Source: DASVCS01 sp036381495 (lineage in GTDB: Bacteria > Gemmatimonadota > Gemmatimonadetes > Longimicrobiales > RSA9). From it: 13,259 bases of DNA. The notes beneath the pieces are model-generated. The model had not been told where the DNA came from, searched no databases, and saw only the letters and a program-made list of their open reading frames with translations. A program made the position numbers and the translations under genes. The stretch spans positions 1-13,259 of the forward strand of contig DASVCS010000055.1 of assembly GCA_036381495.1 (NCBI GenBank), given 5' to 3'. Below, in pieces: positions 6,668 through 13,259 of this stretch. Numbering within the stretch: the stretch's first letter is position 1; every line of letters starts with the position of its first letter.

Positions 6668-8394
6668 AACATTTCGAGGTACGGAAGATCGCGGTGGTCG
6701 GCCCCGGCATCGTGGGGATGCCGATGGCCGCGATGCTGGCGCACGCCGGGATCCGGGAAGGGACCGACGCGCCGGCGCCCGTCGTCGTCGTCCAGCGGGA
6801 TTCGACGACGTCCGGCTGGAAGGTCGGCGCGATCAACGCCGGACGCTCGCCGATCGGCGGGATCGAGCCGGAACTGGATCGGATCGTCGCGGATGCCGTC
6901 GCCCGCGGCGCATTGTGGGCGACGCACGACTACGCCGCGCTCCGGGACGCCGATGTGATCCTGGTCTGCGTGCAGACGGACAAGGACGGCTTCGCCCCCG
7001 ATTACGGCCCACTCTTCTCGGCGCTCACCGAGATCGCCGGGCAGTTGCGGGAGAAGCCGTCGGAGAACGTCCCGCTGATCATCTTCGAGTCGACGCTCGC
7101 GCCATCGTCCATGGCGACGGTCATCCGCGAGCACTTCGCGGCGTACGGCCTGATCGAGGGCCGGGACATCCTGCTCGGCAACAGCCCGAACCGGGTCATG
7201 CCCGGGCGCCTGGTCGAGCGGGTCACGGAGTCCGACAAGATCGTCGCGGGGCTGCATCCGGCCACGCCGAAGCTGATCGAACGGCTCTACCGCCGGATCG
7301 TGACGAAGGGCACGCTGCACCCGACGAACAGTCTCACGGCGGAAGTGGTCAAGACGCTCGAGAACGCGTACCGCGACGTCCGCATCGCCTACACCGCGGA
7401 GGTCGTGCGGTACTGTGACGCGCACGACATCGACTTCTACCGGGTCCGGGATGCGGTGAACGCGCGTCTGGCGCAGGTGGACGGCGCGTCGTCGGATCCG
7501 AACGCGGTGCCGAGCGGCGGGCTGCTGATCCCGACGGTCGGCGTCGGCGGCCACTGTCTGCCGAAGGACGGGATCCTGCTGTGGTGGCGCGCGATCGAGA
7601 GCGGCGAGGACACGAGCCGCAGCCTGATCCTCGAAGCGCGGCGGATCAACGACGAGTCGCCCGCCGAGACGGTCCGCCTCGCCGAGCGCCACTTCGGCCC
7701 GCTGGATGGGCGGCCCATCGCGCTGCTCGGCGCCGCGTACCGGTTCAACTCGGAGGACACGCGCAACGCGCCGACCCTCGTCCTCGCGCGCCAACTGCTC
7801 GAGAAGGGGTGTGCCGTCCGGATCCACGATCCCTTCGTGAAGCCGGATGATCAGAACCTGCTGCGCTTCGGGCTGGAAGCACACTTCACCAACGACCTCG
7901 AGCACGCGCTGGACGGCGCGGCGCTGGCGATCGTGTGCACGGGGCACCGCCTGTACGCGGACGAGCGCGACCGGATCCTGGCCGCGCCGTCGCTCGAGGG
8001 CGTGGTCGACGGTGCCAACCTCTACCGGCGCGAGGACTTTGCCGACCGCGGGATCGGCTACGCCGGGATCGGCCGCGGGCGCGGCGTGCCTTCGCCCGAT
8101 TTCATCGACTTCGTCCACGACGGATTCCGCTGCGTGGAGCGCGGCGTCGCCAACGAGGTTCGGGCGCTCGGCGAATTCCTCAACGAGCGGTATGCCGCGG
8201 ATGGGTTCAACCGCGTCGACTTCGAAGACGTCCGGCGGATCGCGGGCACGTGCGTGACCGGTTGCGCGATCGCGGAGGCCGGGCCGGTGGAAGACGTGCC
8301 GGCGTACGACGGCTTTTCGTCGCGGCTCGTGGCGGCGGCGGCCGGGCGCGCGGTGCAGCGGGAAGGAATCGCGGCCGCGATGGCGCCGCGCTAG
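6637..8394 (+). CDS. Nucleotide-sugar dehydrogenase (UDP-glucose/ManNAc 6-dehydrogenase family) with C-terminal extension
   Basis: A 585-residue enzyme of the UDP-sugar 6-dehydrogenase family, which oxidises C6 of a nucleotide sugar to a carboxylate using two NAD+. Seen are the N-terminal Rossmann motif VVGPGIVGMPMAAML (20-34), INAGRSPI (66-73), FESTLAP (150-156), GNSPNRVMPG (181-190), the central helix with K239 and N243 (VVKTLENAYRD), and the catalytic loop GVGGHCLPKDG with Cys307. The last domain has LGAAYRFNSEDTRNAP (364-379) and ends like relatives at GIGYAGIGRG (472-481). About 104 further residues follow that I do not recognise. The N-terminal fold has an insertion (about 40-50), and the strand-2 NAD contact reads VVQRD, so cofactor details may differ. 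Substrate is uncertain: a UDP-GlcNAc, UDP-ManNAc or UDP-glucose type donor. The ATG at 6637 is the only reasonable start and lies inside the amidotransferase gene; the Shine-Dalgarno (GAGAG, 6626-6630) is weak. Confidence 0.91.
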   Translation: MPLRLRGEDVEHFEVRKIAVVGPGIVGMPMAAMLAHAGIREGTDAPAPVVVVQRDSTTSGWKVGAINAGRSPIGGIEPELDRIVADAVARGALWATHDYAALRDADVILVCVQTDKDGFAPDYGPLFSALTEIAGQLREKPSENVPLIIFESTLAPSSMATVIREHFAAYGLIEGRDILLGNSPNRVMPGRLVERVTESDKIVAGLHPATPKLIERLYRRIVTKGTLHPTNSLTAEVVKTLENAYRDVRIAYTAEVVRYCDAHDIDFYRVRDAVNARLAQVDGASSDPNAVPSGGLLIPTVGVGGHCLPKDGILLWWRAIESGEDTSRSLILEARRINDESPAETVRLAERHFGPLDGRPIALLGAAYRFNSEDTRNAPTLVLARQLLEKGCAVRIHDPFVKPDDQNLLRFGLEAHFTNDLEHALDGAALAIVCTGHRLYADERDRILAAPSLEGVVDGANLYRREDFADRGIGYAGIGRGRGVPSPDFIDFVHDGFRCVERGVANEVRALGEFLNERYAADGFNRVDFEDVRRIAGTCVTGCAIAEAGPVEDVPAYDGFSSRLVAAAAGRAVQREGIAAAMAPR

Positions 8395-8422
8395 CGCGGC
8401 CGGCCGCGCCCGGCGCGCGGCC
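8394..8422 (+). terminator. Overlapping all-GC hairpins after the dehydrogenase gene
   Basis: Starting at the last base of the stop codon, three 8-nt blocks alternate: GCGCGGCC (8394-8401), GGCCGCGC (8402-8409) and GCGCGGCC (8415-8422). The middle block can pair with the third as an 8-bp stem with a 5-nt loop, or with the first as a perfect 16-bp palindrome. No T-run follows. Position suggests a terminator or processing barrier at the end of the first operon. Confidence 0.4.
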
Positions 8423-8552
8423 CCGAAGGCGACATCGAGGCGAGAGATCGGCCGGATCGGACCGTCCGGCGGCGGAGCATTGGACCGCCACGGCGATCCG
8501 GCGTTGACAATGAATCGGGTGATGCTGCCTGCTCGAACAGGGCAAGGCGGCG
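8395..8552. other. Intergenic region before the first methyltransferase
   Basis: A 158-nt gap holding the hairpin blocks at its left end. A perfect TTGACA occurs at 8504-8509, 44 nt before the ATG at 8553, but no acceptable -10 hexamer lies 16-19 nt downstream. AAGG at 8544-8547, 5 nt before the ATG, is a usable ribosome binding site. This is the likeliest place for a second transcription start in the cluster, but the sequence does not settle it. Confidence 0.4.
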
Positions 8553-9422
8553 ATGGCACGGGAGGCATGCCCCGCGTGCGGCGGGGCTGCACTCGGACTT
8601 CTGTTCGCCAAAGATGGCTACCCGATCCTGGAGTGTGGTGCGTGCGGCCTGGTGTTCCACCCGGCCGAACCCGCAGCGGAGTCGATCGCCGAGATGTACT
8701 CGGCGGCGTACTTCACGGAGGGGGCGTACAATGGATATCCGGACTACGTCGGGGACGGCGCGGTGCATCGACGCCAGGCGCGCTACTACCTGCGGCAGCT
8801 CGCGAAGTGCGGCGCGACGGGCGGCTCGCTCCTGGACGTCGGCTGCGCCGCCGGCTTCTTCCTGGATGAGGCGGCGCGCGCCGGCTGGCGGGTCGCGGGG
8901 TGCGACGTCAGTGACTACGCCACGCGCCACGCGAGGGAGGTCCTCGGACTGGATGTGGTCTGTGCCGACTTCCTCGATGCGGATCTCGGCGATCGGACCT
9001 TCGACGTCGTCACGATGCTGAACGTATTCGAGCACCTGCCGGAACCGGCAGCGGTGATGGCGCGGCTGACCGCGCTGGTGAAGCCGGGCGGGCTGCTGCT
9101 GATCGAGACATGGGACCGGTCCTCGATGGTCGCGCGGCTGCTGGGCCGACGCTGGCACCAGTACGCGCCGCCGTCGGTGCTCTTCTTCTACGACCGCGCA
9201 TCGCTGTGCCGGCTCTTCGATGCGCGGCAGTGGCGGCTGGTGCGCTACCGGCCGTCGCTGAAGTGGATCTCGCTGACGCACGGTCTGGCCGTGCTCGCGG
9301 ACGGTGCGCGGCCGACCTGGAAGAGGCGATTCGCACGGATGTTCATGGCGTCTCCACTCGGAGACATACAGGTACCCTACATGTTCGGAGACCTGGTTCT
9401 TGCGACATTCCAACGTTCATGA
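8553..9422 (+). CDS. Class I SAM-dependent methyltransferase with N-terminal zinc-ribbon
   Basis: A 289-residue protein. The N-terminus has two CxxC pairs (Cys6/Cys9 and Cys28/Cys31 in ACPACGG and CGACGLVF), a small zinc-binding module common at the front of methyltransferases in sugar and natural-product clusters. The Rossmann-type domain follows: LLDVGCAAGFFLDEA (93-107) is SAM motif I, GCDVS (116-120) is the acidic strand-2 end, and FDVVTMLNVFEHLPEP (150-165) is typical of the Methyltransf_23 group. VKPGGLLLIET (176-186) is the post-motif strand. The C-terminal third (WHQYAPPSVLFFYDRASL) is the usual substrate-side lobe. It probably methylates a sugar or sugar-lipid at carbon or oxygen; the acceptor cannot be told from sequence. 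Soluble, with no signal peptide. It follows a hairpin-rich gap and precedes a 275-nt non-coding stretch, so it may be transcribed on its own. Confidence 0.9.
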   Translation: MAREACPACGGAALGLLFAKDGYPILECGACGLVFHPAEPAAESIAEMYSAAYFTEGAYNGYPDYVGDGAVHRRQARYYLRQLAKCGATGGSLLDVGCAAGFFLDEAARAGWRVAGCDVSDYATRHAREVLGLDVVCADFLDADLGDRTFDVVTMLNVFEHLPEPAAVMARLTALVKPGGLLLIETWDRSSMVARLLGRRWHQYAPPSVLFFYDRASLCRLFDARQWRLVRYRPSLKWISLTHGLAVLADGARPTWKRRFARMFMASPLGDIQVPYMFGDLVLATFQRS

Positions 9423-9697
9423 GCCCGGAGCGGCGGCTGACGGCGGCCCCCGGGCGCCGGCGACGCGATCGGCCGGCGCGGCGCGACGCGGCCGAGCGCG
9501 GGGGACGGGTCGACACGGGACCCTGGATGCGGGCCGGCGCCAGCGTGCACCCAGCCCGGCTCGCCCGCCCCGATCTCCGGCCGGCAGGACGCGACACCTC
9601 CCGGGCGACCACGCGCGGGTCCGGACCCCTCCGGGTTCGAGGGCTCACGCCGACACGGGTGCCTCAGGCACCAGGTCGACGGCGGGAGGTCTGCTCC
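9423..9697. other. Non-coding region with palindromes between the two methyltransferases
   Basis: This 275-nt stretch has no frame that resembles a protein. It contains a perfect 12-nt palindrome, GGGTCCGGACCC, at 9617-9628 and an inverted repeat GGTGCC-TCA-GGCACC at 9658-9672. The second lies 25 nt before the ATG at 9698 and just upstream of its ribosome binding site. Either could be a terminator-like or regulator-binding element. No clear sigma-70-type promoter was found. Confidence 0.45.
9684..9689 (+). promoter_or_regulatory. Shine-Dalgarno for the ATG at 9698
   Basis: GGGAGG lies 8 nt before the ATG at 9698. It decides the start of the second methyltransferase, whose frame stays open back to 9110 through the previous gene and the non-coding gap. 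Confidence 0.7.
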
Positions 9698-10351
9698 ATG
9701 GCCAGCAGCAAGCAGCTCCGCCTCCCGGAGCCGGGACATCTGCCGCGCACCGGCCCCGTGGATGCCATCGACGGCTACTTCAAACCCGGTCTCGGCGGCG
9801 TCTTCCGTCGGCGCCTCGGCTGGACGGTGGATGCACTGCCGGCCGAGCCGGTGGAGAACATGCTCGAGATCGGCTACGGCAGCGGCGTGTTCCAGTACGA
9901 GCTGAGCCGGCACGCGCACCTCTCGGTCGGCGTGGATATCCACGCCTACGGCGGCGCCGTGGCGCGCCAGCTCGCAGTGGATGGCGTTCGTGCGTTGCTC
10001 GTGCGCGCCGATGGCTCGGCACTGCCGTTTCGGTCGGACGCCTTCGATGTCGTGGTCATCGCGAGCACACTGGAATTCATTCCCGACCCGCGACTCTGTC
10101 TGCGTGAGTCGCGGCGGGTGCTGCGGCCGGCGGGGCGGCTGATCCTGGTGCGGCCCCGCCGCAACCGGTGGGCGGATGCGGTCTACCGGCAGCTCGCGGG
10201 GTTCGACCCCGAGGCCGAGTTCCGGGGCGGTCGGGAGCGGGTGGAGGCGGCGCTGCGGGATCTGCCGGAAGCGCGGCGCGCCACGCGGCCGCGGTGGCTG
10301 CCGCGGCGGCTGGCTCCGTACGAAGTCGTCACGTATCGGCGGCGCGGGTGA
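9698..10351 (+). CDS. Small class I SAM-dependent methyltransferase (Methyltransf_11 type)
   Basis: A 217-residue protein with a single Rossmann-type methyltransferase core: MLEIGYGSGVFQYELS (55-70) is SAM motif I, VGVDIH (77-82) carries the acidic strand-2 residue D80, ADGSALPFRSDAFDVVV (104-120) covers motifs II/III, and STLEFIPDPRLCLRESRRVLRPAGRLILV follows the usual order for this group. It lacks the zinc-ribbon and substrate lobe of the neighbour at 8553-9422, so the two are not recent duplicates. The Arg-rich C-terminus (about 186-217) is short and probably only closes the fold. The substrate is unknown; location between glycan genes suggests a sugar, lipid carrier or quinone-like acceptor. 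The start at 9698 is fixed by a good Shine-Dalgarno and by the fold beginning about 50 residues later. The GT-C gene starts 43 nt downstream, so the two are probably co-transcribed. Confidence 0.88.
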   Translation: MASSKQLRLPEPGHLPRTGPVDAIDGYFKPGLGGVFRRRLGWTVDALPAEPVENMLEIGYGSGVFQYELSRHAHLSVGVDIHAYGGAVARQLAVDGVRALLVRADGSALPFRSDAFDVVVIASTLEFIPDPRLCLRESRRVLRPAGRLILVRPRRNRWADAVYRQLAGFDPEAEFRGGRERVEAALRDLPEARRATRPRWLPRRLAPYEVVTYRRRG

Positions 10352-10380
10352 GGCCGCGCCGTAGCGTGCAACCCCAGCGA

Positions 10381-10389
10381 AGGGGAAGG
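10381..10389 (+). promoter_or_regulatory. Shine-Dalgarno supporting a TTG start at 10395
   Basis: AGGGGAAGG ends 5 nt before the TTG at 10395. The nearby ATG at 10399 is out of frame, and the next in-frame candidate, GTG at 10404, is 14 nt from the site, so TTG is the best supported start. Confidence 0.55.
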
Positions 10390-10394
10390 TCCAT

Positions 10395-12017
10395 TTGGAT
10401 GCAGTGAGCGTTTCCGGAGCCCCGGGGTCGCCCGCGGTGGCCGGTGCGCGTCGGTTTTCGAGCCGGAGCCCCGGGCGGCGCCGTGTGGCCGTGTGGGCTT
10501 TCGTCGCCATCTTCCTGCTCGGGGCCGGCGCGCGCGCGGTGGACGTGTGGCGGGGCGCGGATGGCGCGGTGCGCGACTCGTGGCGCGAGTGTGACATTGC
10601 GGCGGTGGCGCGGAACTTCTACCGCGAGGGGATGAACATCCTCTATCCGAGGATCGATTGGCGCGGTGAGGGCCCCGGCTACGCCGAGATGGAGTTCCCG
10701 CTCCTGCCGTGGATGATGGCGGCGTCCTACGAGGTGGGCGGGGGTGTGCACGAGGTGAATGGCCGCGTGATGAGCTATCTCTTCTCGCTCGCCACGCTGC
10801 TGGTGTTCTTCTCGCTCGCGCGGCGGCTGCTGCCGTGGGAAGGCGCGCTCGCGGCATCGCTCTTCTTCGCGCTGAGTCCACTGTCGATCCGGATCTCGAA
10901 CGCGCTCCAGTCGGAGGGACTGATGTTCCTCGGCTACGTGCTGGCGGCGTACGCCTTCCTCCGCTGGCTGGATGAGGATTCCGGGGCGTGGTTCGGCGTA
11001 GCCGCGGCCGCGACGGCGCTCGCGATCCTGGCCAAGGCGACGGCGGCGCACATCGGCCTGCTCTTTCTGCTCCTGTTGCTCGAGAGGCGAGGGCGTTCGG
11101 CGCTGCGGGCGCCGCGCGTGTGGGCGTTCGCGGCCATCGCGCTCCTCCCGGGGATCCTGTGGTATCTGCACGCGCGTGGACTGTGGCTGCGCTACGGCAA
11201 TTCGCTCGGCGTGTCGAACGAGAGCCACTGGGTCGGGCGGGACTTCTTCACCGATCCGACGTTCATCCTGGGGATCACGCGTCTCGAGCTGTTGCGCGTC
11301 TGGATGCCGGCGGGTGCGCTCGTGGCGGCGGCGGGCGTGCTCGCGCGCCCCGCGCCGCGCGCCGTTCGGACCGCGCTCTACTGGCTGGCTGGGATCGGCA
11401 TCTACTATCTGGCCGCGGCGCGGACCACGGGGGATTCGTGGGCCGTCTACTATCACGTGGTCGCGGTTCCGCCTGCGGCGCTGCTGTTCGGGGCGGGCGC
11501 GGCCTGGGTGATGCGCCGGATCCGCGTGCTCCCCGCTTCGCTCGAACGGGGTTGGGCCGGCATCGGCGGTGCCGCGCTCACGGTCGGACTCGCCGCCGCC
11601 ATGGCGCTCGCATTCGCCGACATGCTGCGCGCGGACGTCCGGCTGGCGCGCCCGCACGGAATGCGCGGGCAGTACGCCTGTGCGCAGTCGTTCGCGCGCC
11701 ATGTGCCGGAGGACGCGTTGATCCTCGCGACCGGCGGGACCTGCGTCGACGCGAGCGGGCGACCCGTCGCCTACAACGCGTCCTACATGTTCTACTGGAT
11801 GGACCGGAAGGGGTTCAACATCTGCCGCCAGGAGCGGTCGCTCGAGAAGGTGCGCTCGTTCGTCGCGAGGGGCGCGAAGTTCTTCGTCGCGGAGAAGCGG
11901 GCGCTGGATGGCGATCCGGCGTTCCGCGACGCGATGCTCCGGACGTACCCGATCGTGGCCGAGTGCCCGGTCGCCTATCTGTTCCGGTTGGAACCCGCGC
12001 CGGGAGCGGCGCCGTGA
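10395..12017 (+). CDS. GT-C fold membrane glycosyltransferase (GT39/ArnT/PMT-like)
   Basis: A 540-residue polytopic membrane protein. A basic N-terminus precedes the first membrane helix (about 32-49). A periplasmic loop follows with the acidic motif RECD (E65, D67) and ARNFYREGMNILYPRIDW, matching the first-loop acidic motif of GT-C enzymes. More helices are visible at about 126-142, 150-162, 175-190, 197-229 (two), 241-258, 303-317, 326-342, 355-372 and 387-408. The last 130 residues are a soluble, probably periplasmic domain containing several Cys. Enzymes of this family transfer a sugar from a polyprenyl-phosphate donor to lipid A, protein or glycan on the outer face of the inner membrane. 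The donor and acceptor here are unknown; the UbiA and PAP2 genes just downstream could make the lipid-linked donor. The TTG start is chosen from the Shine-Dalgarno; GTG at 10404 is the alternative. Confidence 0.87.
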   Translation: MDAVSVSGAPGSPAVAGARRFSSRSPGRRRVAVWAFVAIFLLGAGARAVDVWRGADGAVRDSWRECDIAAVARNFYREGMNILYPRIDWRGEGPGYAEMEFPLLPWMMAASYEVGGGVHEVNGRVMSYLFSLATLLVFFSLARRLLPWEGALAASLFFALSPLSIRISNALQSEGLMFLGYVLAAYAFLRWLDEDSGAWFGVAAAATALAILAKATAAHIGLLFLLLLLERRGRSALRAPRVWAFAAIALLPGILWYLHARGLWLRYGNSLGVSNESHWVGRDFFTDPTFILGITRLELLRVWMPAGALVAAAGVLARPAPRAVRTALYWLAGIGIYYLAAARTTGDSWAVYYHVVAVPPAALLFGAGAAWVMRRIRVLPASLERGWAGIGGAALTVGLAAAMALAFADMLRADVRLARPHGMRGQYACAQSFARHVPEDALILATGGTCVDASGRPVAYNASYMFYWMDRKGFNICRQERSLEKVRSFVARGAKFFVAEKRALDGDPAFRDAMLRTYPIVAECPVAYLFRLEPAPGAAP

Positions 12018-12021
12018 GGAG
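12016..12021 (+). promoter_or_regulatory. Shine-Dalgarno for the GTG start at 12031
   Basis: GAGGAG, overlapping the GT-C stop codon, sits 9 nt before the GTG at 12031. It favours 12031 over the ATG at 12052 and over the open frame that runs upstream through the previous gene. Confidence 0.6.
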
Positions 12022-12030
12022 CCCGGTGCC

Positions 12031-12945
12031 GTGGTGACGACCCCGGATCCGATGGACGTCGCGCCGGCTGTCGCGCCGGCCGTGCCCGCCCCGCCGGACC
12101 GGCCGCGCTGGCCGCGGCTCCGACTGCTGCGGCCCGGGCAGTGGGTCAAGAACGCGTTCGTCCTGGCGCCGCTGATCTTCTCCGGCTCGTTCCTGAGCCC
12201 GACGGCCGTGCTGCGAGCGCTGGGCGCCGTGGCACTCTTCTGCACGGCCTCGGCGGCGACTTACGTGCTGAACGACCTGCGCGACCGCGAGGCGGACCGG
12301 CGGCACCCGGTCAAGCGGTTCACGCGGCCGCTCGCCTCGGGCGATGTCTCCGTCGGTGAGGCGATGTCGATGCTGGGGCTGCTCTGTGCGCTGCTGCTCG
12401 CCGGGAGCGCGTTCAGTCCGAAGGCGGGCGCCGTGACGATCCTCTATCTCGGCATCAACGTGGCGTACAGCCTGCGGCTGAAGCACGTCCCGGTGCTGGA
12501 TCTGTTCCTCATCGGCGCCGGCTTCGTGCTTCGCGTGCTCGCGGGGGCCGTCGCGATCTCCGTCGTGCTCTCGCCCTGGATGCTGATCACGACGTTGTGC
12601 CTGGCGCTGTACCTGGCCGTGATCAAGCGGCGCGCGGAGCTGACGGCGACGCCGGAGACCACGGCGCGCGCCGTCCTCCGGCTCTACACTCGGCCGCTCC
12701 TCGACCGCTACGCCGAGCTCGCGGCCGTCAGCGCGATCGTCTTCTACGGCATGTTCGTGACGACCGTGCGGCCGGAACTGGTCTTCACGGTGCCGCTCGT
12801 GCTCTTCGGCCTCTTCCGCTACTGGTACATCGTCGAACGGGGCGGTGGGGAATCGCCCGCCGATGCGCTCTGGGGCGATGTCCCCCTCGCCGTGACCGTA
12901 CTGGCGTGGGGCGCACTCTGTACCTATGCACTCTGGCCGTCGTGA
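12031..12945 (+). CDS. UbiA-family prenyltransferase, polyprenyl-phosphate phosphoribosyltransferase-like
   Basis: A 304-residue membrane protein of the UbiA superfamily. After a Pro/Ala-rich N-terminus comes LLRPGQWVKNAFVLAPLIFS (32-51), the RPxQWxKN signature of decaprenyl-phosphate phosphoribosyltransferases (mycobacterial Rv3806c type). The metal-binding motif NDLRDREADRRHPVKRFTRP (81-100) has the NDxxDxxxD pattern, followed by RPLASG. The second motif region is YSLRLKHVPVLDLFLIGAGF (146-165). About eight to nine hydrophobic helices span the rest. Such enzymes join phosphoribosyl pyrophosphate to a polyprenyl phosphate, giving polyprenyl-phosphoryl-5-phosphoribose, the precursor of lipid-linked ribose or arabinose. 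A quinone- or other aromatic-prenylating UbiA is less likely given the RPxQWxKN motif. It starts 13 nt after the GT-C stop, and its stop overlaps the next start by 4 nt. Start codon GTG; a second GTG follows at 12034, and ATG at 12052 is the fallback. Confidence 0.88.
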   Translation: MVTTPDPMDVAPAVAPAVPAPPDRPRWPRLRLLRPGQWVKNAFVLAPLIFSGSFLSPTAVLRALGAVALFCTASAATYVLNDLRDREADRRHPVKRFTRPLASGDVSVGEAMSMLGLLCALLLAGSAFSPKAGAVTILYLGINVAYSLRLKHVPVLDLFLIGAGFVLRVLAGAVAISVVLSPWMLITTLCLALYLAVIKRRAELTATPETTARAVLRLYTRPLLDRYAELAAVSAIVFYGMFVTTVRPELVFTVPLVLFGLFRYWYIVERGGGESPADALWGDVPLAVTVLAWGALCTYALWPS

Positions 12946-13259
12946 CGGGAACCGCTCCATCAGGCTTCGACGGCGCCTACATCATCGCGCCGTTCTTCGG
13001 ATGGCTGGTCGCCGGCGGACTCAAGTTCGTGATCAATTCGCTACGTAAGCGCGCGCCGGCCTGGGACCAGATCGGCTACGGCGGCATGCCGAGCACGCAC
13101 TCGGCGATCGTCGGGACGACGGCGGCGCTCATCGGCCTGCGCGAGGGATGGAGCACGCCGGTGTTCTCGATCGCCGCGACGGTGGCGTTCATCGTCGTGC
13201 TGGATGCCGCCACGCTGCGCCGTCAGGTCGGTGCGCACGCGCGGGCGATCAACTCGCTG
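12942..13259 (+). CDS. Divergent PAP2 family protein (DUF212), 3' end outside window
   Basis: The first 106 residues of a membrane protein that runs off the right edge. It starts with GTG at 12942, overlapping the previous TGA in a GTGA junction, and stays open to 13259. After a hydrophobic helix (AYIIAPFFGWLVAGGLKFVI) comes GYGGMPSTHSAIVGTTAALIGL, the DUF212 signature in which PSTHSA corresponds to the PSGH phosphatase motif of PAP2 enzymes. A second helix (VFSIAATVAFIVVLDAATLRR) and QVGAHARAIN match the family. DUF212 proteins are usually about 150 residues, so roughly a third is missing. By analogy with Rv3807c, the PAP2 protein beside the mycobacterial phosphoribosyltransferase, it may dephosphorylate polyprenyl-phosphoryl-5-phosphoribose; that role is inferred from position only. 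No Shine-Dalgarno is visible, so translation is probably coupled. Confidence 0.87.
   Translation, partial: MTGTAPSGFDGAYIIAPFFGWLVAGGLKFVINSLRKRAPAWDQIGYGGMPSTHSAIVGTTAALIGLREGWSTPVFSIAATVAFIVVLDAATLRRQVGAHARAINSL

Noticed and set aside
8504..8509. Perfect TTGACA as a promoter -35 for the methyltransferase at 8553.
   Set aside because: No acceptable -10 hexamer occurs 16-19 nt downstream, so I do not call a promoter, though a start in this gap remains possible.
9110..9697. Extension of the second methyltransferase back to 9110.
   Set aside because: The extra 196 codons run through the previous gene in another frame and through non-coding DNA; a good Shine-Dalgarno precedes the ATG at 9698.
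8553..10351. The two methyltransferases as a tandem duplication.
   Set aside because: They differ in length, the first alone has the zinc-ribbon and substrate lobe, and their motifs (LLDVGCAAG versus MLEIGYGSG) belong to different subgroups.

Overview
The window is a very G+C-rich stretch of bacterial DNA (third codon positions almost all G or C). Ten protein genes can be supported, all on the + strand, and the first and last are cut by the window edges. The content is an extracellular polysaccharide / surface glycan locus beside a PEP-CTERM protein. That combination is known from Gram-negative-type bacteria that link exosortase sorting to exopolysaccharide production. The protein style would fit Gemmatimonadota or another high-GC, soil-type phylum, but no marker gene here fixes the taxonomy. 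I saw no tRNA, rRNA, CRISPR array, insertion sequence or phage gene.

Layout. Positions 2-409 hold the 3' end of a PEP-CTERM protein, followed by a strong GC hairpin (421-458) and about 150 nt of non-coding DNA. A tight run follows: a polysaccharide deacetylase fused to a family 2 glycosyltransferase (606-2372), an FAD-dependent oxidoreductase (2369-3712, GTGA overlap), a second, canonical polysaccharide deacetylase (3719-4723), a glutamine-dependent asparagine synthase-type amidotransferase (4730-6667) and a nucleotide-sugar dehydrogenase with an unusual C-terminal extension (6637-8394, 31-nt overlap). A hairpin-rich gap follows. Two SAM-dependent methyltransferases come next (8553-9422 and 9698-10351), separated by 275 nt of non-coding, palindrome-containing DNA. 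The last block is a membrane GT-C glycosyltransferase (10395-12017), a UbiA-family enzyme resembling polyprenyl-phosphate phosphoribosyltransferase (12031-12945), and the start of a divergent PAP2 (DUF212) protein (12942 to the right edge, GTGA overlap).

How they may work together (inference). The dehydrogenase would oxidise a nucleotide sugar to a uronate and the overlapping amidotransferase could amidate it. The GT2 half of the fusion and the GT-C enzyme would transfer sugars, probably with polyprenyl-phosphate carriers. The two deacetylases would unmask amines on N-acetylated sugars, and the methyltransferases could cap or modify sugars. The UbiA/PAP2 pair resembles the mycobacterial Rv3806c/Rv3807c pair, which makes decaprenyl-phosphoryl-ribose, and could supply a lipid-linked pentose to the GT-C enzyme. 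The sorting enzyme (exosortase), polymer export genes and any DprE1/DprE2 epimerase are not in this window.

The points most worth a second look are the deacetylase-GT2 fusion whose metal-binding His is a Lys, the overlapping amidotransferase/dehydrogenase pair, the roughly 100-residue extension on the dehydrogenase, and the lipid-linked pentose module at the right end.
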